Shown here: piece by piece, positions 31,436-41,349 of the stretch | Numbering within the stretch: the stretch's first letter is position 1 | How the letters are laid out: the number at the start of each line of letters is the position of its first letter | Assembly: GCA_963573305.1 (NCBI GenBank) | Contig: OY754330.1 | Coordinates: 4,154,001-4,218,000 of the forward strand | Reading direction: 5' to 3' | From: Pyrrhosoma nymphula | Lineage: Eukaryota; Arthropoda; Insecta; Odonata; Coenagrionidae | Length of the DNA stretch: 64,000 nucleotides | The notes under the pieces: generated by a model | Seen by the model: only the letters and a program-made list of their open reading frames with translations | What the model was told of the DNA's origin: nothing | Databases searched by the model: none | Position numbers and translations under genes: made by a program

Positions 31436-31719
31436 TGATGAATGATTGCAAAGAATAAGCCGGAAATGTGTGAATAAGTTTTAATGCCTGACACAGACGC
31501 GTAACATAGGTGCAAACAAGAACGTCAAGCAATGCCAAACTGCCAAGCAGTGACTGCCGAGTCTCACTGACGAGCAAATTCTCTCTCGTCCTCGTCGCAG
31601 GTAGCTTCACTCGACTCCAAAAATGGGTAGGCTCGCTCTGTGGTTCCTTCAGCCGGACAGTCGACCGCCGTGCTGTCGAACCGGCCTAGCGCCTCGTAAT
31701 GCGATCCAAGGCACCAACA
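31436..31719 (-). repeat. 5' LTR of BEL element
   Basis: This 284-bp LTR begins TGTTGG and ends CATCA on the minus strand. It is flanked outside by CCGTC. Its inner 53 bases are repeated at 11836-11888. A minus frame crossing it (31293-31610) is leader and LTR sequence, not a gene. Confidence 0.8.
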
Positions 31720-31724
31720 CCGTC

Positions 31725-31990
31725 TTAAAAACATGGAATTTTAAAAGATTGAGTTTGTATAGTGCCTCTATAGAGTACTGGGTTCCCATTCCGAGGTTTG
31801 AATCCCGGAAGTGACGTAAGTGTTTGAATGTTCCCAACTTGTGTGGCATGTGGAAAGAGCTCCAAAAATAGTACTCTGCCCGTCGGATGAGATGTTAAAC
31901 TCCTAAGACCCTTGGTGTCTCTCTTTAGGAGTAGGGTAATGCCGACGCCAGGTTCCTCTCCAATATTGCTCCATTCCCTACGTCCAATAC
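31725..31990 (+). repeat. SINE-like repeat with a conserved core block
   Basis: A B-box-like GAGGTTTGAATCCC lies at about 31793-31806. A later block, CCCGTCGGATGAGATGTTAAACTCC (31879-31903), resembles core domains shared by diverse animal SINEs. The tail is unclear and no target duplication was found. A Nin- or Deu-type core is possible, but I cannot tell which without alignment. Confidence 0.45.
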
Positions 31991-32833
31991 AAATCTATCT
32001 ACTTGAATTTATTGGCGCAAATTACCTGAGTTGTCGGTAGTATTCCCTAACAACTAAGCACTCTATGATTTCAGTGATGTAATGAATTCAATTAACGTTT
32101 TACCATACATATTTAAAGTACAAAATCTTCCCCTGTCCCGGAGCTAAGAGAATTCGGTGATGCAGTTGACTTTTGGTGAATCTCACCGCAAGGCTAATTT
32201 GAAGGACGTTCACATAGACGTACAGTAGGTATTCGTTGATTCAGCCGACGGATCCTGTGAATCCAAATGAAAATATTGCAGATGAGGAAAATCGAAAAAA
32301 AAAATTAAGGAGGAGGTCGGGATGATGACCGAATTTGAAATTTCGCTGGAAATTAGGTCACCAATCGTTTCGTTGTTGGAGCCGAACGCTTATCTGGAAG
32401 AAAATGGACACATCTGCTTCCGTAGCTACACTAGTTTTCCGCAGGAGGCGAATCGTGAGTTTATACCCATACTTTTCGGCCATCTTATCTTTTTTATGAT
32501 GATGTCATCAATTCCAAGACGGTCGTTTAATCTCCTATTCCAACCTGTCTCCCTTCGAATGACTCATGACCCGTTCCGATATCTCTTAATACATTCTTAG
32601 TCATAAAGAAATGTTTGGCAAATACAATTTCGTTGCATCTCCAGCAGCCATAGGTGTCACCCCTCTCCCCCTTCCGTGCCCATTCTTAAGAAGTTTATCC
32701 TTCAAAAACTTGAATGATGGGATATTTGAAGTTAAAATAGCAGTAGGTAAGAATTTAAACGCAAAATATTTAATTATTACTGAAGGGGGGTGCAGTACTG
32801 GGAAATGGTTAGCGAAGGCAGGCACGCGAATTT
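31991..32833. other. Unassigned sequence ending in poly(A)
   Basis: No domain is recognised. The frame at 32611-32835 is open for 74 codons and is directly followed by a run of 18 A (32834-32851), so a retroposed transcript end is possible. I do not recognise the peptide. Confidence 0.3.
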
Positions 32834-32851
32834 AAAAAAAAAAAAAAAAAA

Positions 32852-35490
32852 CGTTTTTAAAATCGCTGAGCAACTTGCTTGATGCAATTTTTAACCGATC
32901 TGATAGATGTAATGTTGTTATGACTGGTGATTTTAATATTAACTTGCTCACAGATCATAAGAATAGAGATGACTTCCTTTGTCTATTGAAATGTTACAAT
33001 TTAAATGTATTGAATGATGATATCCCCACTCGATATACCTCTCACTCTGCTACCCTATTGGACCTAGTCATATCGAATTGGTAAATTTCTCCGTTCTAAA
33101 TTACGACATCTCTGATCATTATCCTGTGTTGGCTGAATTCAACTGTGCTCAGCCATCAAAGCCCTTTTATCGCTGTATTCGTTCCTTCTCCCACAGCAAT
33201 GTCTCCCACTTCCTAGATCTACTTAAAGCTGAGTCTTGGACTGATGTTTTCAATGCAGATGATTATTGTGATAGTTTCAACAATTTTTACCATAAATTTC
33301 TTGACTACTTCAACATCTCCTTTCCACTCACAGCTAAAAAAGTATCACGACACATTGCTAAAAAGAGCTGGGTCACTGATGAAGTCCGCCAATTTTCTTC
33401 TTTTATGAAGAATCTTGCTCACAGTTGTAAATTCAGTGATAGCATTGAACAAAAAACCGAGTATAAAGTAATAAAGAAGCAGTACCAACATTTTCTCAAT
33501 CGTGCTAAGCATTCTTATAATAATCATAGGATTCAGTGTGCTGACAATAAGATCAAAGAAGCCTGGAAAATCATCAATAGCTCTGACAAAAAAGTCTGCC
33601 AATCTCCCTTAAAATTGATTGATACTTCTGGTGCAACCATTACCGACCCTTATGATCTGTCTGTTTGTTTCAACAATCATTTCATCCAGACTCCCTCTCT
33701 TAATAGATCTAGTGCTCCTGTAACTGCTTCTTCTATCCACTCCTTTTTTCTTGCACCTTGCAGTGAAACAGAGCTTAAGGCTGTCACTCTCAATCTAGGA
33801 TCCAGACATAGCTGTGGCACTGATGAAATTCCTAATTTCTTAATTGGCATCTGTTATGAGTTCATAAGCTCTCCTCTACTCTTTCTTATAAATGAGTCTC
33901 TTCACTTAGGTATCTTCCCTGAGCCATTAAAACTAGCTAAAGTCATTCCCGTGTTTAAGAATAAAGGCTGCACTCATGACATAAACTCATATAGGTCTAT
34001 TTCTATTCTAAATGTCTTCAGCAAAATCTTTGAAAAAATATATTACAAACGACTTAACACGTACTTAGAGCATAACCACATGATCTCTTCTTTCCAGCAT
34101 GGTTTCAGACAACGAAGATCCACCTCTACTGCATGTCACCAAATGATTGAAAACATATTGTCAGCCCTGGACAAAAAAAATGAAGTCGCAACTTTGCTTT
34201 TTGATCTTTCTAAAGCTTTCGATACTGTGGACCATCATCACCTTTTTCAAAAGCTTAATGCCATTGGTGTTCGTGGTGTCCCCTACAAGTTGATTCATTC
34301 TTCCCTTACTGGTAGAGGTCAGATGGTTGTCCTCACCAGTAATGGTCAGAAATTTACCTCTCCTGCTAAGAATATTTCTCAGGGTGTACCTCAGGGATCG
34401 ATCTAGGGTCCTTTGCTTTTTTGGTCTACATTAATGACCTCCCAGACTACATTATTTCCACAAATAAGGTCACACCCATCATTTATGCTGATGACACCAA
34501 CTTCATACTTTCTTCTACCAATCTCCAATCCCTGTCCGTTAACTGTCAGACAGTCTCTGACCAATTTATAAAATGGTGTTTGAACAACAGTCTAAAAGTT
34601 AACATTAATAAATCTCAAGTATTACAATTTACCCGTTCAAAAAATTCTGAAAAATCTATTTCTATTAATATCCAGGGAACCTCTCTTTCCCAGGTTGATT
34701 GCATTAAGTTCCTTGGTGTACACATTGACACTCTTGTCTCTTGAGATACCCATATTAGCACTCTAGCTAATAAACTCAGTTCTGTGTGTTACCTCACTCG
34801 TACCATCTGTCGTACTGTTACTACTGATATCCTTCTTACTCTCTACTATGGCCTGTTTTATTCCCATATTACCTACAGCATACTTCTCTGGGGATCTTCT
34901 CCTTCTGCTATAAAAATATTTAAAAGTAAAAAAAAATTATCAGAATCATTGCTCAAGCTGGCCCGCGAACACCCTGTCGGCCACTGTTTAGCGACTTCAA
35001 AATCCTGCCCTTACCCTGTGTATACATTATGTATGCCACTCTCTATGTCAAAGGTCACTTAAAAGATTTCACTCTCAACTCTGATATCCACTGCTACTCC
35101 ACCAGAAGATGTCATGATATTCATGTTCCCTATGTAAGAATTAAAAAATCAGCAATGGGGCCATCTAACATGGGTCTCCATCTGTTTAACAAACTTCCTC
35201 GTGAGCTTAAACAAACAGAGTCGATAATAAAATTCAAAAGTAGCTTAAAAATGTTTCTTTTAAATAAAATGTATTACTCAGTGAATGAGTTCTTGGATGA
35301 CTCTTTCTAACTTAAATTATTTTTTCTGTACCCTCATAATTAATGGTTTTCATTGGTATGAATTGAATGTATCTTTGTATGGGTATTTTTATTGTTTTTT
35401 TCTCCTGTCTTTTGACGTGCCTTATATCATTGTACATACTGCTCTTATTTTGTATTTTTGATCGCTAGGCAAATAAATGTAAAAAAAAAT
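32852..35490 (+). pseudogene. Degenerate 5'-truncated LINE (endonuclease end plus RT)
   Basis: The copy starts abruptly after an A18 run, inside an APE endonuclease (VVMTGDFNINLL, then LDLVISN). After a frameshift at 33080 it has DISDHYPVL, the catalytic end. The RT follows to 34406 with GTDEIPNF, YRSISILNVFSKIFEK, QHGFRQRRST, LLFDLSKAFDTVDH and GVPQGSI. There TAG (34404-34406) and a frameshift break the next block, VYINDLPDY, and YADDTNFIL follows. A thumb and C-terminal frames run to 35310. The 3' UTR ends AATAAATGTAAAAAAAAA near 35489, so this family has a poly(A) tail, unlike the hexanucleotide tail of families 1 and 2. It is related to CR1/Jockey-type LINEs; the clade is unresolved. Confidence 0.8.
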
Positions 35491-37145
35491 TGAAAGAGGT
35501 AGGTAGCCGCTTAAGATTGGTGAGGAATGAAATGGCGCAAAGAGCGTCCACTTCATGTGACTGGTCGAATTTCCCTTCGGGGAGGAGAAAGGGGGGGGAA
35601 GGAAGGTAGTAGAGCCTCCCCCCTTCCCACTCGTATAACGGACCGAGCGACATATTAAAATTAGCCAATTAGAGAAGGCGAGACCATATTAATTAGGCAC
35701 TGCTGTCGCGGCTCGGCCGGAAAGGGCAGCTCCACGCCTTGAGATATATTCAATTTGCGAGAACGTCACGAAAAATGAGAAGGTGCTTGGGGGGGGGGGG
35801 GACAGGGGGGAGAGGAGACGCTACACTTTGAAATGACACGATTTCAAAATGAATGCACCAAGAGGCGAGAGAGTGAGAATGTCCGTTCAAAAACGAAAGA
35901 TTGGCGCCCGCGGGACTCGTCTCTGAGAATTCAGACAGCGCTGTTGGACGCGGGGAGGCTGAGTACCAGTTATTAATTGGGGCTGGAAATTGAAATGAAA
36001 CGTCTAATTACAGAGAAACATGCAATTTCAAATGCGTATGACAGAAAAACATAGCAGTACCTACCTTCCTAAACCTCCACTTCTAAAATAACAGGTTGTC
36101 ACATTTGGTGACTTCATTCGGTACTATCTTGTGTATGCATTTAATTGTGCGCTTAACGATGGAGCTTCCAAGACTCTCAAGCACACATAAAAGGCAAAAT
36201 TTTATGAAAGTACTCTTAGCTCATTGGATTCAAGATAATTGAATCGTGGTTGCGACGAGGTCAATTATTAATAATATCCCCAATTTAGAATCATGTTCTC
36301 GAAGCTCCCAAAACAAGGCAAAAGATTGAACTTAGTTGAGATCATAGGAGCGAAGGTAAACTCATGACTGATTAATAGTGATTAATTTTTCTTAAGGCAA
36401 TAGGATGCTGGAATCTGTAATGATATCAATAACGAGCTGATGTAACATGGGAGGATTACATTCGCAGGGCAACACTAATAAATGCCTTTATTTTTCATCT
36501 GAAAATATTGAAAGGTGATTCCGTTTAATAGAAATGGGATGAAGAATTTTGGCGAGTTAAGAGTGACGTAAGAATATACTCCCTAAGCGAAGGATCCAAT
36601 GGGAAAAGCAACGGAATCAGTTGAGCGGGCATTTTTTCTGAGACTTGATGACTTCTCGCTCATATATATGACAAGTATTTAAAAATAAATTTCCACGGTA
36701 AATATTGAAATAAATTTGAAACATCCCACAGGTAAATGCGGGAGAAAAAGGTGATTAACTGCTTCTGAACCATCTAATCAATGGACGTCAGCAACAGTCA
36801 CCAATCTGAAGATTAATTTTACAGCTCAGCTCTTCAAGACTCCACTCCTCTCTCTCTCTCAGTTGCAAATCCCACATTTTGACGTCCCTCGTCATTAGCC
36901 TGACATGTTCCATCCTCGATTTAATTATTTGCATCTTTGTCTTCTTCCTCGTATCTCTCCTTAACAGCGCTCTTATCACAAGAGTTGTTTTGCCGCAGAA
37001 TGTATTCAATGAGTTTGTTCCTCATACTTCTCATATTTTCACTGTAATCTTTTCTCACTAACATAATCTGAGACTTCAGGCGTCATGGAGTGGAAACGGA
37101 ACATAACTGCAGTTAATGAAAAAAGAGCAATTTCCTCAAGTGTGA
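35491..37145. other. Unassigned intergenic DNA
   Basis: No gene or repeat is recognised. G-rich runs at 35589-35600 and 35789-35803 and scattered TTAATTA sites are the only structure I see. Confidence 0.3.
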
Positions 37146-37149
37146 CATT

Positions 37150-37190
37150 TATTGCACGACCGGTTTCGCTTTTTACAGCATCTTCAGGTG
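37150..37190 (-). ncRNA. Hammerhead ribozyme motif (intact core)
   Basis: On the minus strand CAC-CTGAAGA (37181-37190) is followed by a GCT/AGC stem II with a 6-nt loop, then GAAA (37164-37167). CC/GG stem III and UC follow, with cleavage predicted between 37158 and 37157. GTG then pairs with the CAC to start stem I. CUGANGA allows the A at the variable position. This matches PLE-type hammerheads. Confidence 0.65.
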
Positions 37191-37207
37191 AAGACCTGAT
37201 CTGACTA

Positions 37208-37250
37208 GACCTGAAGATGCTGTAAAAAGCAAAACCGGTCGTGCAATAAT
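37208..37250 (+). ncRNA. Hammerhead-like motif with damaged core
   Basis: This is the inverted partner of the motif at 37150-37190 and almost identical. The GAAA box reads AAAA at 37231-37234 and stem I opens GAC instead of CAC. It should not cleave. The two are spaced by about 20 bases, as at the meeting point of two inverted PLE terminal repeats. Confidence 0.55.
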
Positions 37251-37660
37251 TGTCATACTTGAGTGATTGGTCAGTTGGGAGGGGGAGGGAGAGGGGAGGG
37301 AGAGGGTGGGCGAGGCAGCAGCCGTGTTTGAGGGCCATCTGGGGGAAACAACGCTCATCAGCGCACTTGGCGTACGGAATTGAAGAATTGAGACGTGAGA
37401 TGGTAAATTGTAACGGTCCCGAACCATTACAAGTTCGGAAGTGGCCTTAAGCCGCCCGTGGGTGTTCCTCGGCGCAAACAGTGAGAACGTGTAGGGGGGG
37501 GGGGGAAAGGTGGAAGCGTGGGTCACATAAATGGGTCGCGTTTGACCAGCGGCTTTTTAGTTGGTGAATTCAAACTAGTGACTGAGGATGGGGGGAAGCC
37601 CTCGAGTGTGTCCCCTCGAAACCCCACCCCCTCTTCTCAGAGTGCAAGTGATTCCCTTCC
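37251..37660. other. G-rich intergenic stretch
   Basis: GGGA-rich repeats occur at 37276-37312 and a G12 run at about 37495-37505. No gene is recognised. Confidence 0.3.
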
Positions 37661-37671
37661 CCTCCGGGCGC

Positions 37672-37720
37672 ATGTATATATATAAAGCGGACCCGGGCGG
37701 AAGTGAAGAAAGAGGTGATT
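37672..37720 (+). promoter_or_regulatory. Candidate TATA-type core promoter
   Basis: TATATATATAAAGCGG at about 37673-37688 is followed by GC-rich sequence. About 30 bases on is a purine stretch where transcription could start. A strong-context ATG (CAAGATGG) lies at 37931 but its frame closes after 17 codons unless spliced. No coding exon is recognised downstream, so this is only a pattern match. Confidence 0.25.
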
Positions 37721-37739
37721 AAGAGTGGTGAAATTCCTC

Positions 37740-38825
37740 GCGTGAAAGATTCGCGAGAGTGTGCTAGTCAAAAGGGCTTAAGGAGAGTGGGTTGTGGGCG
37801 TTGGGGTGGCGGAAAGCTCTGCCGGTTGAACAGCAGGAGGGAGAGAAGGACTGGGAGTTGTTGACATCACGCTGTACCCGCTGAGCGGCCAAAGCCGTCA
37901 TTCTTCCCACCCAATCAGTAACCACTCAAGATGGACGTGGGAGAACGTCTTCAAGCAACTGGGGGTCTACCGATTGTCGCATGACGTTGGTGCATCATCC
38001 CTGGTTACCCCTCTATCATCTCTTCACGTAAGCCGTCAACGGTTCGCCACGTTCCCTTTCCCTTCATCGTGGGCAAGACTCTTCTAATCACAGATGCCTT
38101 AGAAGGTGTTGTGGGACTATTGTCACAACCCTGAGCTCCTCCCAACATAAATTCACTTAAAGTGTTATGTCATTGGCCTCCGGGAAATATTCTGTTTAAA
38201 ATTAATTAAAAATCACTACAAAATGCAGCCTGCGCTGGGCAATTTGGTTCATTTTTGATCTTCCCGCTGTATCATTGGACACGGGAGCCGATCGGTGTGG
38301 TTAATTGTTAAGGTTCATTGTTCAAGTGTATCATTTCTTTTCATATTCTTGGGATTACAATTTCATCCATATCATCCCTGTGCCATCATCACGATCACCT
38401 CATCAATCATTCATGTACTGATCACTGTTTTTCCTTTGTTTTCTGTGTTAATTGATAATGAGTGCATTAAAATTGAGTCAAACCAAGGTGAAAAGAGTGG
38501 TTAATTTCAATCTCAGAAAGGAAGGAATACGTCGCGGCAGTGACGCGGCATTCCCCGTTTCCCGGTAGACGATTCTAATTCACGTACTGTGCGCGCACTA
38601 TTTTTCCCTCTGGGATAAATTAAAGAACGTTTGTGTCTGCGGTCCCCCTCCTCCCGTCATCGAGGGAGGAAAAAAAACAATTGACTGCTTTTCGCCGCAT
38701 CACAGCGAGCCGTTATAGTACTGAATAAAATAATATCAGTTGCCAAATTACTGTTTTTGTCAATAAATCACGCTGTACTTATAATGTATAATCTTCTGTA
38801 AGTTTCAAGTTGTTCCAAGTTTCGC
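37740..38825. other. Unassigned sequence
   Basis: No domain is recognised on either strand. If the TATA motif upstream is real, this may be 5' UTR and first intron. Confidence 0.25.
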
Positions 38826-38828
38826 CAT

Positions 38829-39366
38829 AATAGATGCTACTGCTCTTTCCCCGATCCCTGTATCGAATACCAAATGGGTGAAGCTACCCTTCATCAAAAA
38901 ATTGTCGTACAAAATCAACAAATCCATCCCCAATAATAAGTTAAAAGTGTGTTTTTATAACTCCATGACTCTCGATAAATTGCTGTTTAACTCTAAAGAC
39001 AGATATTCTAATTGTGACAAAAGTGGAGTGTACATGTTAAATTGTGATACCCCTGGATGTAATTGTTTTTATGTTGGACAAACTGGACGAAAAATAAGCA
39101 TACGTAAATCTGAACATTTTAAATCGTTTTTAAATTGTAACAACAAATCTATGTTTGCTACTCATTTAATTGAAAATGACCACAACTCGGATTTTATACC
39201 TAAACTTTTACATGTTTGTGACAAGGGGAAGAAGCTGGATTTTATAGAGAATTTTGAAATTTTAGCGTATTTTAATATATATAAGAATGATGTATTAAAT
39301 GACCTAGTCCCTTCCAACTCCTCCCCCTTCTACTCAGTACCAGTCCCCCTACCCCCATCCCCATAG
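38829..39366 (+). pseudogene. PLE GIY-YIG endonuclease fragment
   Basis: The frame is open from at least 38829 and shows KLPFIKKLSYKINK and KVCFYNSMTLDKLL. The nuclease core follows: SGVYMLNC, then CFYVGQTGRKISIRKSEH, FATHLIENDH and a LDFIENFEILAY helix, ending at 39366. The Gly-Val-Tyr and Tyr-Val-Gly pair and the Arg of GRKISIR are the GIY-YIG catalytic signature. A Cys-rich insert (CDTPGCNC) between the two motifs is typical of the PLE version. No start codon belongs to this fragment, because its RT half is truncated away. Confidence 0.8.
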
Positions 39367-39517
39367 TCAGATATGCTGTCATTGTACCCTCGCCACCAGT
39401 TGTTTGCCGGCCAACCTTCCTTTTTTGACCTTCCCTTCCCTCTCCCCCCCAGATTTTCATAGCCTTCTAACCACCACTGTCCTTGAAGTTTCCCCCCCGT
39501 TCAACCAATGTGATACC

Positions 39518-39658
<141 letters not shown>

Positions 39659-39696
39659 GCCCTGTCTGTTTTCAAATATTGTAACACTTGAGAATG

Positions 39697-39730
39697 ACCT
39701 GAAAAGGTCGAAACCGGTCGTGTTCTTAAT
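39697..39730 (+). ncRNA. Degenerate hammerhead-like PLE terminus
   Basis: CTGAAAAGGTC-GAAA-CCGG-TC-GTG keeps GAAA, the CC/GG stem III and the UC cleavage position. CTGAAAA does not match CUGANGA and the stem II is too short. It is recognisable as a hammerhead relic by comparison with 37150-37190. Confidence 0.45.
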
Positions 39731-39750
39731 AAAATTGTGTAGAATATAAC

Positions 39751-40395
39751 CAAGTTTTCATTTTAACTAAAATGCATTCATTCTACGAAGTAAACTCGCA
39801 GACCATTGATTTTATTCTTTTGAATGTTTGAGGGAGTCATTTAGAGCACGGGAGAACGAATAATGATTCTGGAAGAATCGATTCCCAGAGGGAACAAAAG
39901 TGAGAACCTGGGAACAGACGAGGTTTGGACTGCTGCGGAAGACTGCTGCACGGCGGCGGCCCTGGCCCAGTTTCAGTGGCGAGATAAAGAGGGGGGAAGG
40001 GTCCCTTTCGAAGTGAGTTAGACTGAGGGAGGGTGGCGTATGTAGGAATGTATGTACCAACGAATGAGTATGGCTACTCCAAAGTGGGACACAACAGGAC
40101 GGAAGAAGGAATCATACGTCCCTCCTCCCCTCCCCTCATCGAGGGAAGGGGAATCCACCTTTCCCCCCCCCTACTCCTCCCCCCCAAATTCCCCTCCACC
40201 TCACCCCACCTCTGTTGAATTTGATGATTTGTCTCCTGATGGACCTCAGACTTGTGGGCCAGGGGCTGAGCCTGAGTAATTCAATCGAAGACTGTTTTAC
40301 TGCCACTCTCCACTCCACCCTATGATCAAGCTCTAGCCGTTTCATTCTTACATACTAAATCAAGGTAGATGAGCTCTACGGCCTCTATAGATTAA
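39751..40395. other. Unassigned sequence
   Basis: No gene is recognised. A C-rich stretch at 40110-40205 gives proline-rich frames that I do not credit. Confidence 0.3.
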
Positions 40396-41042
40396 ACAGA
40401 TAAAATATTTCTCCAATGGCCGTAAAATATATGCACCACTCGTCAAAAAAAATTAAATACTTACTGTGTTGGTTTGCGGGAATGAGGTTCCACAACAGGG
40501 ACCAACCACAGCCTCTCCACCAGAATACCCTCCTGTGGTAGTTTACGGGAAAATAATTTCCTCGCCAGGGACTACCACAGACACACACACACAACCCAAT
40601 TGGAATCCTTTGTAGGCTAATGAGACCTAGCTAAGGATTCCTGGGTTATAACCTGGGATCCTTCGGAGAGCTGTAGTGACTCTACTAAGGCTGCCAAGTT
40701 ATTTACACAACCACACACACAATCACACAAAACACTCACTCACACACACAGCAGGGCCCCAGATTTCTGGGAGAACAGCTCAAAAAGCGCGTGGTCAAAT
40801 AGAACAAAAACAACAAACAGGGAACGAGGGTGCCTCATTAGCCTACAAAGGATTCCAATTGGGTTGTGTGTGTGTGTCTGTGGTAGTCCCTGGCGAGGAA
40901 ATTATTTTCCCGTAAACTACCACAGGAGGGTATCCTGGTGGAGAGGCTGTGGTTGGTCCCTGTTGTGGAACCTCATTCCCGCAAACCAACACAGTAAGTA
41001 TTTAATTTAATTTTACGGCCATTGGAGAAATATTTTATCTGT
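40396..41042. mobile_element. Foldback element with ~210-230-bp arms
   Basis: Bases 40396-40624 and 40834-41042 are inverted copies with very few differences. The left arm carries a roughly 20-base insertion (ATATGCACCACTCGTC, about 40429-40449). Both outer ends read ACAGATAAAATATTTCTCC in inverted form. A (CA)n/(TG)n run lies inside each arm. The 209-base loop has no coding capacity. I found no clear target-site duplication. It could be a foldback transposon or an inverted pair of one repeat. Confidence 0.75.
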
Positions 41043-41227
41043 CCCATTTGCACGATGCTTTATATTGTTGGTTAAACTCGACGATTTTTCCAGTTTATTT
41101 CCCCTCCCAATAACTTTTTCGATAGGCTATATTTTTTCGCCGAGTGTGTCTAATAATTTGGTCTCTCCCAATTCGCAGTGTAGTATTCGTTAGAAGTAAT
41201 CCATCTTCAACTCTTCGAAGGACGCCT

Positions 41228-41343
41228 TCATTACAATAAAGTTTTGTACTTTTCTACACTTTGTATTTTTTAAACACACTACACGTTTCAACAATTTTAT
41301 AAATAAAAAGTGTAGAAAAGTACTAAACTTTATTGTAATGAAT
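41228..41343. repeat. Short foldback repeat
   Basis: TTCATTACAATAAAGTTTTG and the following bases (41228-41265) are inverted at 41306-41342, with about 40 bases between. GGACGCCTTCATT occurs just upstream of the left arm and again at 41396-41408. MITE-like; no transposase. Confidence 0.55.
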
Positions 41344-41349
41344 ATTAAA

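Larger units (their letters stand above)
11831..31724 (-). mobile_element. BEL/Pao LTR retrotransposon with nested insertions
   Basis: The element runs on the minus strand from a 5' LTR (31436-31719) to a 53-bp remnant of the 3' LTR (11836-11888). CCGTC directly outside both ends (11831-11835 and 31720-31724) is a 5-bp target-site duplication, as BEL/Pao integrases make. Between them are a tRNA-Tyr-type primer site, DUF1759-like Gag, zinc knuckles, aspartic protease, RT with YVDD, RNase H and the start of integrase. It is split by LINE copy B at 25339-28750 and by a composite block at about 13105-24705. The rest of integrase and most of the 3' LTR are deleted. Several frameshifts and stops show it is dead. 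The BEL sequence itself adds up to roughly 5 kb of the 19.9 kb. Confidence 0.85.

Noticed and set aside
31293..31610. 105-codon minus-strand ORF
   Set aside because: It covers the BEL LTR, primer site and leader; the apparent peptide is untranslated sequence.
32611..32835. 74-codon ORF next to the A18 run as a processed pseudogene
   Set aside because: No protein family recognised; kept only as an observation about the junction.
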